DNA of 64,000 bases from Apilactobacillus kunkeei (lineage in GTDB: Bacteria > Bacillota > Bacilli > Lactobacillales > Lactobacillaceae), in contig NZ_VBSE01000043.1 of NCBI RefSeq assembly GCF_005930975.1, forward strand, positions 174,854-238,853, written 5' to 3'. Below are positions 43,965 to 54,120 of this stretch, piece after piece. The stretch's first letter is position 1. Each line of letters begins with the position of its first letter. The position numbers were made by a program, and so were the translations under genes. Below the pieces are notes generated by a model that saw only the letters and a program-made list of their open reading frames with translations, was not told the DNA's origin and made no database searches.

Positions 43965-43993
43965 AAGAACTCAGTTTTAACTGAGCTTTTTTT
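43965..43993 (+). terminator. Terminator after rpsT
   Basis: CTCAGTT-TT-AACTGAG followed by CTTTTTTT. Confidence 0.88.
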
Positions 43994-43998
43994 ATTCC

Positions 43999-44034
43999 TA
44001 AAAAAGGACATCTCTTTTGAGATGTCCTTTTTTG
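43999..44034. terminator. Second, bidirectional terminator (holA side)
   Basis: AAAAAAGGACATCTC-TTTT-GAGATGTCCTTTTTT, a perfect stem, next to the rpsT terminator; serves holA on the minus strand and backs up rpsT. Confidence 0.95.
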
Positions 44035-44035
44035 T

Positions 44036-45064
44036 TTATCCAATTTGATTGTCGACAAATTTCAAAGTGAACATTTGAAATAGTAGTTCTGGTGATTCAG
44101 GTGTTGATTTTAATTTTTCTTCCACATCAACTAATCCCAAATAGGCATCCCTTAAACTGCTAAATTGATACTTACGCACATTTTGCATTGCCAGTTTCAC
44201 TCTAAATGGATGAACCTTTAGCTTTTCTGCAATGTTACCCTGGCTATATCCTTTCCGGCTTAATACATTTACCTGTAGTAATAGTCTGAATTGAGACAAC
44301 AAGACCGCATTGATTTGTAATGGTTCTTGATCCTCTACGATTAGGTTACGGTATAAATCAATGGCGTTTTTGGAATCCTTTTTCATTACGTAATCAATTA
44401 AATCAAAAACGTTTTGGTCTAATGACTTGGCAACCAATCTATCGATACTGTCCTTAGTAATTACCTTATCCCTTTGACAGTATAGGAATAACTTAGGAAG
44501 TTCGTTCATTGCGGATGATAAATCGTTAGATACTCTGCCTAGTAATTCTTGAAGGGCATCCCCTTCTACCGTATACCCATTACTCTTAATGTTGTTAGCA
44601 ACGTATGATTGGATGGCACGATCATCTAGTTTGGTTAAATCAATTACCTCTGCATTGTTTTTCAACTGCTTGGTAACCTTTTTTCTAGAATCTAGTTTTC
44701 CATATGGTGCCATGATGACCATAACCGTACTATCAACTGGATGGTTAACATATTCAATAAAACTATCGATGTCATGATCTAAGGTCGACTTGCTACGTTC
44801 ACCGGTTAAAAAGTACGGATTGTTAACAACAACCAATCGCTTTTCACCAAAGAATGGCAAACTTTCAGCATCCCCCACGGCAGTGGCAATGTTTTGACTT
44901 TCCATGTCATAGCTAGCGAAGTTCATGGTTCTTTCTTCTTCCGGAATTAATTCCACAAAGTGTTTTTTTATTTCATTAATTAAATAGTCTTCTTTACCTA
45001 ACACTAGATATATTGGGTTGATATTATTGTTTTTAATTTGTGTTAATAGTTCGTTTACTTTCAT
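44036..45064 (-). CDS. holA: DNA polymerase III delta subunit
   Basis: Clamp-loader subunit that opens the sliding clamp. 342 residues: AAA+-like N-terminal domain (YLVLGKEDYLINEIKKHF), middle region, and C-terminal collar domain (LKVHPFRVKLAMQNVRKY). No Walker A is expected in delta. It begins two bases after the comEC stop, the widely conserved comEC-holA order, so it is probably co-transcribed. Confidence 0.96.
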   Translation of the reverse strand: MKVNELLTQIKNNNINPIYLVLGKEDYLINEIKKHFVELIPEEERTMNFASYDMESQNIATAVGDAESLPFFGEKRLVVVNNPYFLTGERSKSTLDHDIDSFIEYVNHPVDSTVMVIMAPYGKLDSRKKVTKQLKNNAEVIDLTKLDDRAIQSYVANNIKSNGYTVEGDALQELLGRVSNDLSSAMNELPKLFLYCQRDKVITKDSIDRLVAKSLDQNVFDLIDYVMKKDSKNAIDLYRNLIVEDQEPLQINAVLLSQFRLLLQVNVLSRKGYSQGNIAEKLKVHPFRVKLAMQNVRKYQFSSLRDAYLGLVDVEEKLKSTPESPELLFQMFTLKFVDNQIG

Positions 45065-45066
45065 TA

Positions 45067-47202
45067 CTATTCCCCTTGCAATTTAAATATCCAGTGATTT
45101 CCTAATAATCCATATTTATATGATATCATACCCTGTTTTTGTGTGTTCACGTATGCTAAATTATTATCCTTTAATCTTTGCAGTGTTTCAACACTTGGAT
45201 GGTGATATCGGTTGTTCCTACCGGCGGAGATAATTGATATTTTGGGATGAATGAATTTTAAAAACGCATCACTGCTGGAGGTATCACTGCCATGATGACC
45301 CAGTTTCAAATAATCCGCTTTTAGCATCGGATATTTTTGCATGATGTCACTCTCACCACTAGATGGTAAGTCACCCATAAACAGCCAACTACGATTTCCT
45401 TTTATTGTTCCTACGACGACCGAGTCCTCGTTTTTACCAAGGCCACTTTCAAAAGGATGATAAATGTTAAACGGAAAATCAGGTATCTTTTGGTCCGCTT
45501 TAACCAACACTAGTTTTGTTTTATTCAAATAAGGACGGATTTTTCTCATTATCGATGGATTGTTCTGCAAACCATCCCCGACAATAATCCGGTCGACCTT
45601 TAAATCCGCTAACATTGCAGGAATATCCCCAGTGTGATCAGCGTCTTGATGACTCAACACCAGATTATCAAGATGATTAATACCGATACTCTTTAGGTAA
45701 TTAATCGACGTTTTTTCTGCCTGATAGGTCACCTTACTATTTTTCCTGCGACCAAATTGCAGCTTACCACCCGTATCAATCATGGTGATTGAATGATTAA
45801 GCGGTTCACGAATTAGGATGCTATCACCCTGACCGACATCGAAAAAGGATACCTCACCCTGAACTGGATAGTGAATATACATAAATGTGATTAGATACAT
45901 ACATATTAGCATCAACACTCTTTTTAAGGTCATCCTATCGATTACCAATAAAGTCATTACCAATAATATTGTTGCCACATACAGATTGGGTTTACCAAAA
46001 TTAATCTGCCCAGGTAAAGCCCCCAGCCAATTTACGACAGTATCAAAACTATTTAATATTATCGCCACCAACGAACTAAACCATTCGGCAATCGGGTACG
46101 TAATTACCGCGATTAATATCATCGGCATAATTAACGCCGAGAATATCGGAATCACCAGATAGTTGGCCAGCATCGTTAGAGCATGCCACTGAAATAACTT
46201 GTAGATAATAAAGGGCAAACTGACTAGGTTCATCATCACCGTTTGTTTTAGCGGTCTCATTTTATTGGTATAAATCAAACCGAATGCCAGAGCATAACTT
46301 AGCTGTGAACCAAACTGTAATAACATCTCAGGCTCAATTATTAAATTGACCATCAAGGTAATCGAAAAGACATCCAAACCGGTCAATCGCTTATTTAGTA
46401 TTAACGCAATAATGCCGATTTCAACCGTTAATATCGACCGCATCAATCCAATCGATGAGCCGGCAATAACGAAATATGTTGGCAGAAATATCAAGGTAAT
46501 CCACCGAGTCTTCTCCCTGGTAACACGGAATAGTCCCAGTATCATTTTCAATAGGTTCACGATGTAAAAGACATGCAAACCGGAAATACTAAATAAGTGA
46601 ATGAGCCCCAATGTCTTCACACCAGATAGTTCGTCATTGAATGAAGTATCCATGACACCTAGAAATAGACTGCTGGCGTATAGATTCAAGGGACGTGGTA
46701 ATTGGTTCGTGTATTTCAGCATTATCATCCGTAAATAATGAAGAATATCGATGATTGAAAAACGATGTTGTTCTACTACACTATTTATCTGCTTAACCGT
46801 CAATCGACTATAGACACCCATACTTTCGTAGTATTCCTTGGCATCAAACTGGTTAAAGTTTCTGGCCTCATCAAATGGCTGGACGACTCCAGAAACATTG
46901 ATGACAATTGGTTTAAAATATTGATTTACCATCTTTGCGTCATTGCCGTAGATCATTATCTTCTTACCGGTATCAGTAATAGTGCCGATACCATAAAATG
47001 AGTCGTCACTGTACTTAATATTGTCTGGATAAATTAAAACACTTTTCGTTACCGTTTGTTGTCCTTGAATTTGATTAGCCTGATTTTGTTTATATCTATA
47101 CCAGAAAACCAAACAAAAAATAACCACCATGACGGTGGTTATTTTTATTACTAACGCGTTTTTTAATCGAATGATCCGAATCATCCATAAACAAAAAAGC
47201 AA
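45067..47202 (-). CDS. comEC: DNA internalisation channel protein ComEC/Rec2
   Basis: Forms the membrane channel for incoming single-stranded DNA in competence. At least 711 residues: OB-like soluble loop near the N terminus, then the multi-helix Competence domain (LIHLFSISGLHVFYIVNLLK), and the C-terminal metallo-beta-lactamase domain (FFDVGQGDSILI, SHQDADHTGDIPAM, LGHHGSDTSSS). No frameshift is seen. The TTG at 47202 is nominal: in-frame, hydrophobic ComEC-like sequence (FPSISIGILSIVFFGD) continues upstream to the comEB stop at 47284 without an ATG. Confidence 0.9.
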   Translation of the reverse strand: MLFCLWMIRIIRLKNALVIKITTVMVVIFCLVFWYRYKQNQANQIQGQQTVTKSVLIYPDNIKYSDDSFYGIGTITDTGKKIMIYGNDAKMVNQYFKPIVINVSGVVQPFDEARNFNQFDAKEYYESMGVYSRLTVKQINSVVEQHRFSIIDILHYLRMIMLKYTNQLPRPLNLYASSLFLGVMDTSFNDELSGVKTLGLIHLFSISGLHVFYIVNLLKMILGLFRVTREKTRWITLIFLPTYFVIAGSSIGLMRSILTVEIGIIALILNKRLTGLDVFSITLMVNLIIEPEMLLQFGSQLSYALAFGLIYTNKMRPLKQTVMMNLVSLPFIIYKLFQWHALTMLANYLVIPIFSALIMPMILIAVITYPIAEWFSSLVAIILNSFDTVVNWLGALPGQINFGKPNLYVATILLVMTLLVIDRMTLKRVLMLICMYLITFMYIHYPVQGEVSFFDVGQGDSILIREPLNHSITMIDTGGKLQFGRRKNSKVTYQAEKTSINYLKSIGINHLDNLVLSHQDADHTGDIPAMLADLKVDRIIVGDGLQNNPSIMRKIRPYLNKTKLVLVKADQKIPDFPFNIYHPFESGLGKNEDSVVVGTIKGNRSWLFMGDLPSSGESDIMQKYPMLKADYLKLGHHGSDTSSSDAFLKFIHPKISIISAGRNNRYHHPSVETLQRLKDNNLAYVNTQKQGMISYKYGLLGNHWIFKLQGE

Positions 47203-47283
47203 TAGACCGAGCTTTAAATCACCAAAGAAAACAATGCTTAATATTCCAATCGAAATCGATGGAAAAATATATAAATTATTAAT

Positions 47284-47763
47284 TTATTTTGGTAAATAAG
47301 AGCTAAATTCAATTTGTTTGATTGTTTCTTCATCCAAGATTACTTGATTCAATTCGACATTATTTTGTTTAATTAATGACAATGCATATTCATCATTGTG
47401 GTAGTTTCTTAGATAGTTAATCTTTTTGATTCCCGCTTGTAATAATACTTTGGTACAAGGAAGACATGGGAAATCAGTTACATAGATTTCTGAACCATCA
47501 GTTGATTCACCGAACTTGGCACATTGAGAAATGGCGTTCATTTCGGCATGAATTGTTCTTAAGCAATGGCCGTCTCGCATGTAACACCCAACATCAATAC
47601 AGTGTTCATCCCCCGCAACTGATCCGTTATAACCACCAGCAATAATACGTTTATCTCTTACGATGGTTGCTCCAACAGAAAGGCGGTTACAGGTCCCACG
47701 TGTTGAAAGTAAAACAGCTTGTAGCATGAAATATTGATCCCATGGAATTCTGTGTTTAGTCAT
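47284..47763 (-). CDS. comEB: ComE operon protein 2 / dCMP deaminase family
   Basis: A 159-residue zinc-dependent cytidine/deoxycytidylate deaminase: IHAEMNAISQCAKFG holds the His and the proton-donor Glu, CLPCTKVLLQAGI the two Cys ligands, and CIDVGC an additional metal site. The enzyme makes dUMP from dCMP; its link to competence is positional. ATG with GAGGGAG upstream. It lies between comEA and comEC. Confidence 0.95.
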   Translation of the reverse strand: MTKHRIPWDQYFMLQAVLLSTRGTCNRLSVGATIVRDKRIIAGGYNGSVAGDEHCIDVGCYMRDGHCLRTIHAEMNAISQCAKFGESTDGSEIYVTDFPCLPCTKVLLQAGIKKINYLRNYHNDEYALSLIKQNNVELNQVILDEETIKQIEFSSYLPK

Positions 47764-47810
47764 AATTAATTACTCTCCCTCTTTTACTACTATTCATAGT
47801 ATAGCAAAGA

Positions 47811-48476
47811 TTACACTTCTAAAGAATCTTTTAATCTTTCAAATGTCTTATCACCGAATCCACTGACCTGTTTGATTTCGTCGATTGAGTGAAAACCATT
47901 GTGTTGGTTACGATAATCAATTATTTTTTTCGCTTTCTTTTCACCCACGTGGTCGAGTTTTTGTAGTTCATTTAAGTCTGCGGTATTCAAATTAATTTTG
48001 ACGTTATTAGCAGAATTACCTGTGAGCGTATTATTTGAACTAGCAAACGATGAACTCCCGGATGCACCTTTTTTATTAACAACGACAACATCTTGGTCGT
48101 TTAATACTTTAGCTAGGTTAACATTTTGTTCATCGGCATCTGCCTTGAAGCCGCCCGCTTCCCTGATGACGTCGGTAACACGCTTGTTGGATGGAATTTG
48201 GTAGACACCGGGATGCTTAACCTCTCCTTTAACATCAATGTATAGGTCTCCCGAAGCACCACTTTGGCTTTTATAAGAAGATGATGAAGCCACAACACTA
48301 CTTTGTTCTGAATAATCTGTTGCTACATTGTTAGCGTCATTACTGTTTTGGTTCATAATTAAAATAATAACTAACCCTAAACTAAAAGCGATGAGCAATA
48401 GACCAATCAAAATTTTATATGCATGTTCGTCAATTATTTCTTTTATCTGCGTTGAAAAATCTAATATCTTATTCAC
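47811..48476 (-). CDS. comEA: Competence DNA receptor ComEA
   Basis: Membrane-anchored DNA-binding protein of the uptake machinery. One membrane helix near the N terminus (ILIGLLLIAFSLGLVIILI), a Ser-rich linker, an SLBB domain (IDVKGEVKHPGVYQIPS), then a C-terminal helix-hairpin-helix DNA-binding domain (INLNTADLNELQKL, VGEKKAKKIIDYR). 221 residues. Start is GTG with AAGGAGG. First gene of comEA-comEB-comEC-holA. Confidence 0.96.
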   Translation of the reverse strand: MNKILDFSTQIKEIIDEHAYKILIGLLLIAFSLGLVIILIMNQNSNDANNVATDYSEQSSVVASSSSYKSQSGASGDLYIDVKGEVKHPGVYQIPSNKRVTDVIREAGGFKADADEQNVNLAKVLNDQDVVVVNKKGASGSSSFASSNNTLTGNSANNVKINLNTADLNELQKLDHVGEKKAKKIIDYRNQHNGFHSIDEIKQVSGFGDKTFERLKDSLEV

Positions 48477-48505
48477 CGTTTCCTCCTTTCTAAAACTTAG
48501 ATACG

Positions 48506-48540
48506 AAAAAAGGAATGTAATTTATTCAATTACATTCCTT
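48506..48540 (-). terminator. Terminator after the sepM gene
   Basis: Minus strand AAGGAATGTAATT-GAATA-AATTACATTCCTT followed by TTTT. Confidence 0.92.
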
Positions 48541-49590
48541 TTATTTTATTTTTTTCAATGCATTTAAAGCATCACTGAATGAAGTTACCGGAATAACTTT
48601 CATGTTTGATGCATACTTCTTCGCTGTTTTAACAGCAAGTTGGTAATTAGTCATATGTTGATCTTCATACTTAAGCACTTCTTTGGTTGGCTTAACGTAT
48701 GGTGCTAAGAAATACTTAGCGCCAGCATCTCGAGCAGCAATAATTTTCTTATCGATTCCACCGATTTCACCAACATTACCGTTTTCATCGATGGTTCCAG
48801 TACCAGCAATATTTTGTGAGTGTCTAATATTTTGTTGTGTTAATTGACCATAGATTTGAAGCGAAAACATCAATCCTGCAGATGGCCCCCCAACTTCTCC
48901 TGGATTAACATCAATTGGTATCTTAGTAGAAACCTGATTGTCATCAGATAAAATAATTCCAATCCCAGCTTGATTGGTTCCTGCTAGCTTATAAAGTTTT
49001 CTAGTAATTTGAATTTTTTTCTTATTACGGTAAACCGTTAAAGTCATCTTTGAACCAATTTTCTTAGACTTTACATAATTTCTAAACTGCGCAGAACTTT
49101 TAAATTTATGTCCATTTAAAGAAACGATTGAATCGCCAGCTTTAATTTGGTTATAAAAGTTAGACTTACTATCAACAGCTAGCACATAGATACCACGATA
49201 TTTTAAATAAACATCCTTTTTGGCATAATGAAAAGCATTATAAATCGCATTGTTAATTGCACTTTCCATATAAACATTTTGCAAATTGATATAACTTTGC
49301 TGATCTTGATTACCTGTTACATCGCTAATGCTTTCAATTGTTTGGTGCGGATTAAGTTTAGCAACAACGTATGATGCAATTGATGCTTGTGATTCACTTA
49401 CCGTGGTAAACATGAATTTACCTTTGAACTTATCACTGTGTCCCTTGATGGAAACAACCGGTTTTAAATTAGGAGCTGTTCCGGGACTTTCAATATACTT
49501 TGGTAGAAATGGAATATTAACAAAAATCGCAAGCGCAGCAATTGCCACAAAAAGCGCGATTAATTTATTCCGTCTGTTATTTTTAAACAT
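48541..49590 (-). CDS. Membrane-anchored Lon-like PDZ serine protease (SepM/YlbL)
   Basis: Extracellular-facing protease with an N-terminal membrane anchor (LIALFVAIAALAIFVNI), a PDZ domain (about 140-215, AGDSIVSLNGHKFKS) and a Lon-type proteolytic domain: catalytic Ser in GEVGGPSAGLMF and catalytic Lys in IGGIDKKIIAARDAG. Streptococcal SepM trims a competence pheromone; the substrate here is unknown. 349 residues. ATG overlaps the coaD stop (TAATG), showing coupling. Confidence 0.94.
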   Translation of the reverse strand: MFKNNRRNKLIALFVAIAALAIFVNIPFLPKYIESPGTAPNLKPVVSIKGHSDKFKGKFMFTTVSESQASIASYVVAKLNPHQTIESISDVTGNQDQQSYINLQNVYMESAINNAIYNAFHYAKKDVYLKYRGIYVLAVDSKSNFYNQIKAGDSIVSLNGHKFKSSAQFRNYVKSKKIGSKMTLTVYRNKKKIQITRKLYKLAGTNQAGIGIILSDDNQVSTKIPIDVNPGEVGGPSAGLMFSLQIYGQLTQQNIRHSQNIAGTGTIDENGNVGEIGGIDKKIIAARDAGAKYFLAPYVKPTKEVLKYEDQHMTNYQLAVKTAKKYASNMKVIPVTSFSDALNALKKIK

Positions 49591-50066
49591 TAACTTAACT
49601 TCTCTTTCAATGCCGTAGCAACGTTTTGTGGTACATAAGGAGTAATATCTCCGCCAAAATGAGCAATTTCCTTAATTAAACTAGATGAAACGGATTGAAA
49701 CTCTGGACGTGTAATCAAAAAGACTGATTCGATTGTATTATCCAAGTTGTAGTTCATTGAAGCAATTGAACTCTCCGCATTAAAGTCACTAGAATTACGA
49801 AGTCCCCTGACAATTACGGTTGCGCCTACCTGTTTTGCTAGATCAACTGTTAATCCATCAGCAGCAGCGACTGAGACATTTTCAATTCCTTCAATATTTG
49901 GCTTAATTAAGCTCATTCTTTCATCATAACTAAAGACACCATTTTTACTGGTATTCTTTGCCACAGTAACGACAACCTCATCAAACATCTTACTTGCACG
50001 TTTAATTAAATCCAGATGTCCCTTAGTCAATGGGTCGAAGCTTCCCGGGAAGATTGCTTTTGTCAT
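49590..50066 (-). CDS. coaD: Phosphopantetheine adenylyltransferase
   Basis: Penultimate step of CoA synthesis. GSFDPLTKGHLDLIKRA carries the TxGH site; RGLRNSSDFNAE and the C-terminal SSSLIKEIAHFGGD are conserved. 158 residues. ATG. It starts two bases after rsmD's stop and overlaps the sepM start: rsmD-coaD-sepM, a conserved set. Confidence 0.98.
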   Translation of the reverse strand: MTKAIFPGSFDPLTKGHLDLIKRASKMFDEVVVTVAKNTSKNGVFSYDERMSLIKPNIEGIENVSVAAADGLTVDLAKQVGATVIVRGLRNSSDFNAESSIASMNYNLDNTIESVFLITRPEFQSVSSSLIKEIAHFGGDITPYVPQNVATALKEKLS

Positions 50067-50068
50067 AA

Positions 50069-50626
50069 CTATCCCCTCTTTATTCTATAAATAGAAATAA
50101 TGGTAATTCCATACTTCTTTTGTTTGACCATGTCATAACCTTCTACATCATCTTGTAAAACAACGTTATCGTCGGTTTCACAAATGACAATTCCATCATC
50201 ATTAAGTAATTCTTTTTCTTTAATGATATGTAGTTGATCGACCATTTTTTGGTCTTTGTATGGTGGATCCAAGAAAATGTAGTCAAACTTATCATTTTGA
50301 TCAGCAAAACGTTTTAATGCCATATCCGAATCCATCTTGTAAATTCTAAAGGCATCCATTTCATTGGTCATCTTAACGTTTTCTTTGATAGTCTTGATTG
50401 CTAGATATTGGTGGTCTACCAACACCGCACTATCAATTCCTCTAGACACTGCCTCTATTGCGACCGAACCAGAACCTGCGTATAAATCTAAAAATGACCC
50501 ACCATTAAAAAATGGGCCAATCATATTGAATAAGGATTCTTTCACTTTATCGGTTGTTGGTCTTGTCTTACTACCTGGCACAGGCTTAAGGCTTCGACTA
50601 CCAAATTTACCTGAAACAACTCTCAT
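50069..50626 (-). CDS. rsmD: 16S rRNA (guanine(966)-N2)-methyltransferase RsmD
   Basis: Methylates G966 of 16S rRNA. MRVVSGKFGSRSLKPVPG, RPTTDKVKESLFNMIG, the SAM loop FLDLYAGSGSVAIEA and the catalytic DPPYK motif are visible. 185 residues. ATG. It follows ylbG and precedes coaD. Confidence 0.97.
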   Translation of the reverse strand: MRVVSGKFGSRSLKPVPGSKTRPTTDKVKESLFNMIGPFFNGGSFLDLYAGSGSVAIEAVSRGIDSAVLVDHQYLAIKTIKENVKMTNEMDAFRIYKMDSDMALKRFADQNDKFDYIFLDPPYKDQKMVDQLHIIKEKELLNDDGIVICETDDNVVLQDDVEGYDMVKQKKYGITIISIYRIKRG

Positions 50627-50639
50627 TTATCCAAACTCC

Positions 50640-50918
50640 TTAATAATCTTCATCATCATCAACATCTTCGAAGTCACCTTCAAGTGATAGTTCACTCGAA
50701 AGTTTTTCGTAAGGCGTTTCTTCTATTTTTTTGACAATTTTTAAACTACTAATTTTTTCTTTAATCCAATCGTAGTTATCAGCATTTACGTACATAACCA
50801 CGTAGTGCATTTTTTGTGAGACATAATATATTAAGCCATATTTTTTCAATTGCCTGACTTGTTTAGTTGAATAAACATAAACAATTAGGCTTTTTCTGTT
50901 TTCGATTGTATCTGTCAA
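50640..50918 (-). CDS. UPF0298 protein YlbG
   Basis: A 92-residue member of UPF0298: LIVYVYSTKQVRQLKKYGLIYYVS and MHYVVMYVN form the ferredoxin-like core, with an acidic C-terminal tail. Function unknown. Conserved between ftsW and rsmD in Bacilli. Confidence 0.92.
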   Translation of the reverse strand: MTDTIENRKSLIVYVYSTKQVRQLKKYGLIYYVSQKMHYVVMYVNADNYDWIKEKISSLKIVKKIEETPYEKLSSELSLEGDFEDVDDDEDY

Positions 50919-50933
50919 AAAATTCCCTCCACT

Positions 50934-52148
50934 TTAATAACGGATTCTTCTAGTTTTTTGAGTTTTTTGTTTTGCACTAATTACCAAAATCATTCCAATA
51001 CACAATGCTAAGGTTAACATACTAGATCCACCATAACTAATGAATGGGAAAGTAACCCCGGTGATTGGTAGTAAACCAATTACACCACCTACGTTGAAGT
51101 ATGCTTGAACCAACATGTATGTTCCAACACCATAACAAATTAAAGTATCGTATGTATCGTTTGAACGAATACCTAATTGGAATGCTCTAACAATAATTGT
51201 AAGTAATAGGAATAGGATGAACAATACCCCAATTAGTCCTAATTCTTCGGCGATAATCGCCATGATAAAGTCGGTATTTGGTTCAGGTAGGTACCCAGTC
51301 TTTTGAATACTGTTTCCTAAACCAACACCAAAGATTCCACCATTACTTAATGCGTAGTAAGAATTAACCAATTGTTGTCCAATTCCGTTGGCATATTTAA
51401 ACGGATTACTGTAAGCAGTGATACGTTGGATTTGATAAATACTTGTTCCGTCTTTAAACACAAAGGATAAGATTTTTAGCGATATCCATCCGAATAATAA
51501 TCCACCAGATGTAAGTAAAGTCGCCCCTCGCCAATTCATGCCAGATCCAAATAAAATTGCAAACATAATTGCCAAGTTAATAACGGTACCACCTAAATCG
51601 GGTTGGATAAAGACAAGGAATAACATAATAAAAATAGAGATAACTTGGATATGCGTTCTTGAGTGTTCACCATTAATAACTCTATCTTCCCTAGAGGATA
51701 AGAACTGAGCCATTCTTAAAATGATATAAACCTTGGCAACTTCGGCTGGTTGCACATGTAGAGGACCGATTGGAATCCATCCAGCTGAACCATTAACAGA
51801 ATGTCCAAAGGCCTTTAACAAAATCAAACAAACAAACAATGTTAAAAAGAAGACTCCTAAAAACTTAGGCTTTCTAACAAACTTATTATTACCAGCTAAA
51901 CATATTAAAATAATAATTAAACTGACTACCACAAACATACTTTGTTTGATTAAGTATCCAGTGGGTGTTCCACCAATTTGCGTTGCAACGTTTGAACTCG
52001 CTGAATAAACCATAATTATTCCAATTACAGATAGTAGTAGAAATGGAACGAAAATGTAGTAGTCCATTGCGTTAATATTAAATTTCATTTTTTTCCAGTG
52101 CTCTGATATATGCCACTTGTGCCAATACTCGGCGATTTTGCGTATCAT
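50934..52148 (-). CDS. ftsW: Peptidoglycan glycosyltransferase FtsW
   Basis: SEDS-family polymerase that builds septal peptidoglycan with its cognate PBP. A polytopic membrane protein of 404 residues with about ten helices; PLHVQPAEVAKVYIIL, the SEDS catalytic-Asp region QPDLGGTVIN, and FISYGGSS near the C terminus are diagnostic. The cytoplasmic N terminus has many charged residues. ATG; its -10 lies at 52188-52196. RodA is an alternative, but the ylbG-rsmD context supports FtsW. Confidence 0.93.
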   Translation of the reverse strand: MIRKIAEYWHKWHISEHWKKMKFNINAMDYYIFVPFLLLSVIGIIMVYSASSNVATQIGGTPTGYLIKQSMFVVVSLIIILICLAGNNKFVRKPKFLGVFFLTLFVCLILLKAFGHSVNGSAGWIPIGPLHVQPAEVAKVYIILRMAQFLSSREDRVINGEHSRTHIQVISIFIMLFLVFIQPDLGGTVINLAIMFAILFGSGMNWRGATLLTSGGLLFGWISLKILSFVFKDGTSIYQIQRITAYSNPFKYANGIGQQLVNSYYALSNGGIFGVGLGNSIQKTGYLPEPNTDFIMAIIAEELGLIGVLFILFLLLTIIVRAFQLGIRSNDTYDTLICYGVGTYMLVQAYFNVGGVIGLLPITGVTFPFISYGGSSMLTLALCIGMILVISAKQKTQKTRRIRY

Positions 52149-52187
52149 ATTTTTACATCTCCAACGTAACCTTTTAATATAACTAAC

Positions 52188-52196
52188 ATTATAGCA
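52188..52196 (-). promoter_or_regulatory. Extended -10 promoter element of ftsW
   Basis: Minus-strand TGCTATAAT about 40 bases before ftsW, after the typA terminator. Confidence 0.62.
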
Positions 52197-52232
52197 TATC
52201 TACACTATTTGCTTTAGTATTTTAAAGACAAC

Positions 52233-52268
52233 AAAAAAGGATGGACAAATTGTCCATCCTCTTTTATT
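52233..52268 (-). terminator. Terminator after typA
   Basis: Minus strand GGATGGACAATTTGTCCATCC followed by TTTTTT. Confidence 0.93.
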
Positions 52269-52281
52269 AAATGCTAAATTA

Positions 52282-54120
52282 TTAGCTGTTGTGACGCTTG
52301 CGCTTAGCTTGCTTTTCACGTTCGTTAGTGTTTAGAATTTCTTTTCTTAGACGAACGTTTTCTGGAGTTACTTCACAAAGTTCATCTTCGTTCAAGAATT
52401 CTAGTGATTCTTCTAGAGTTAAGTGTTGTGGTTCTTTAATCTTAGCAGTTTCATCCTTAGCAGAAGCACGAACGTTAGTCATTTGCTTACCCTTAGTGAT
52501 GTTAACTGAGATATCGTTATCACGACTGTTCTTACCAACAATCATACCTTCGTATACTTCAGTACCTGGATCTACGAAGATAGTACCACGGTCTTCGATA
52601 CCCATAGTAGCGTAAGTAGTAGTCTTACCTTCGTTAATTGAAACTAAGGCACCATTTCTTCTACCTGGGTTCCAGTTCTTGATAACTGGTTGGTAACTAT
52701 CGAATGTGTGGTTCATGATACCGTAACCACGAGTGATTGATAGGAATTCAGTTGAGTAACCGATTAAACCACGAGAAGGTGCAAGGAATGTCAAACGAGT
52801 TTGGCCGTTTCCAACACTTTCCATGTTTTGCATGTTACCTTTTCTTTCAGATAATGTTTGGATGATAGTACCTGAGTATTCATCAGGAGTATCGATTTGA
52901 ACTGATTCGAATGGTTCACATTGTTGACCATCCACTTCTCTAATAATAACTTGTGGACGAGAAACTTGTAATTCGTAGCCTTCACGTCTTAAGTTTTCAA
53001 TTAAGATTGATAAGTGAAGTTCACCACGACCAGATACAGTCCATGAACCTGGTTGGTCAGTTTCTTCAACACGTAGAGAAACATCAGTGTGTAATTCTCT
53101 TTCTAGACGATCTTGTAGTTGACGAGCAGTAACAAACTTACCTTCTTTACCAGCAAATGGTGAAGTGTTTGTACCGAAAGTCATTTGTAGAGTTGGTTCG
53201 TCAATTCTTAAGATTGGTAGAGCTTCTTGGTTTGATGGATCTACAACAGATTCACCAACGTTGATTTCTTCCATACCTGAAACGGCGATTAAGTCACCAG
53301 CTTTAGCTTCGTTGATATCTAATTTCTTTAGGCCAAAGAATCCCATAAGTTTAGTAACACGGAAATTTTGAGTTGAACCATCAAGCTTCATAACAGTAAC
53401 GTTATCTCCAACCTTGATAGTACCTCTAAATACACGACCAATACCGATACGACCAACGAAGTCATCATAATCAAGCATAGCAACTTGGAATTGTAATGGT
53501 TCGTCTGAGTTGTCGATAGGAGCAGGAATAGCCTTGATGATAGTGTCAAATACAGGCTTCATAGTGTGTTCTTGAGTTGATAGGTCTTCATCGTAACTTG
53601 AAGTACCGTTCATAGCTGAAGTGTAGATAACAGGGAAGTCTAGTTGTTCATCATCAGCACCTAATTCGATGAATAAGTCTAATACTTCATCAACTACTTC
53701 ACTAGGACGTGAACCTGGACGGTCAACCTTGTTAATAACAACAACTGGAGTTAGGTGTTGGTCTAAAGCTTTCTTTAAAACGAAACGAGTTTGTGGCATA
53801 GTTCCTTCAAAAGCATCAACAACTAGTAGAACACCGTCAACCATTCGCATGATACGTTCAACTTCTCCACCGAAGTCAGCATGTCCTGGTGTATCCAAGA
53901 TGTTGATTTGTTTGTCTTGGTATCTAACAGCAGTGTTCTTTGAAAGGATTGTGATACCACGTTCCTTTTCAATATCGTTAGTATCCATGGCACGATCATC
54001 AATTTGAACGTGTTCGTCTAAAGTATCTGATTGCTTTAGTAATTCGTTAACCAAAGTTGTCTTACCGTGGTCAACGTGGGCAATAATAGCAATATTTCTA
54101 ATATCGTCTCTTGTCTTCAT
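52282..54120 (-). CDS. typA: Ribosome-associated translational GTPase TypA/BipA
   Basis: EF-G-like GTPase in ribosome assembly and stress adaptation. GTP-binding motifs [17 protein letters not shown] and NKVDRP, then EF-G-type domains and the TypA-specific C terminus ([12 protein letters not shown]). ATG 54120 (MKTRDDIRN..., 612 residues) with AAGGAAA upstream; in-frame residues further upstream are not family-like. Confidence 0.97.
   Translation of the reverse strand: MKTRDDIRNIAIIAHVDHGKTTLVNELLKQSDTLDEHVQIDDRAMDTNDIEKERGITILSKNTAVRYQDKQINILDTPGHADFGGEVERIMRMVDGVLLVVDAFEGTMPQTRFVLKKALDQHLTPVVVINKVDRPGSRPSEVVDEVLDLFIELGADDEQLDFPVIYTSAMNGTSSYDEDLSTQEHTMKPVFDTIIKAIPAPIDNSDEPLQFQVAMLDYDDFVGRIGIGRVFRGTIKVGDNVTVMKLDGSTQNFRVTKLMGFFGLKKLDINEAKAGDLIAVSGMEEINVGESVVDPSNQEALPILRIDEPTLQMTFGTNTSPFAGKEGKFVTARQLQDRLERELHTDVSLRVEETDQPGSWTVSGRGELHLSILIENLRREGYELQVSRPQVIIREVDGQQCEPFESVQIDTPDEYSGTIIQTLSERKGNMQNMESVGNGQTRLTFLAPSRGLIGYSTEFLSITRGYGIMNHTFDSYQPVIKNWNPGRRNGALVSINEGKTTTYATMGIEDRGTIFVDPGTEVYEGMIVGKNSRDNDISVNITKGKQMTNVRASAKDETAKIKEPQHLTLEESLEFLNEDELCEVTPENVRLRKEILNTNEREKQAKRKRHNS

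Noticed and set aside
43783..44058. Minus-strand ORF of 91 residues opposite rpsT
   Set aside because: Antisense of rpsT and its two terminators; composition is that of a shadow frame.
45067..47283. comEC as horizontally acquired DNA, because codon use looked slightly different
   Set aside because: Two sample lines gave about 37% and 45% GC against about 37% in a comparison line, which is not convincing, and the comEA-comEB-comEC-holA order is the normal one.
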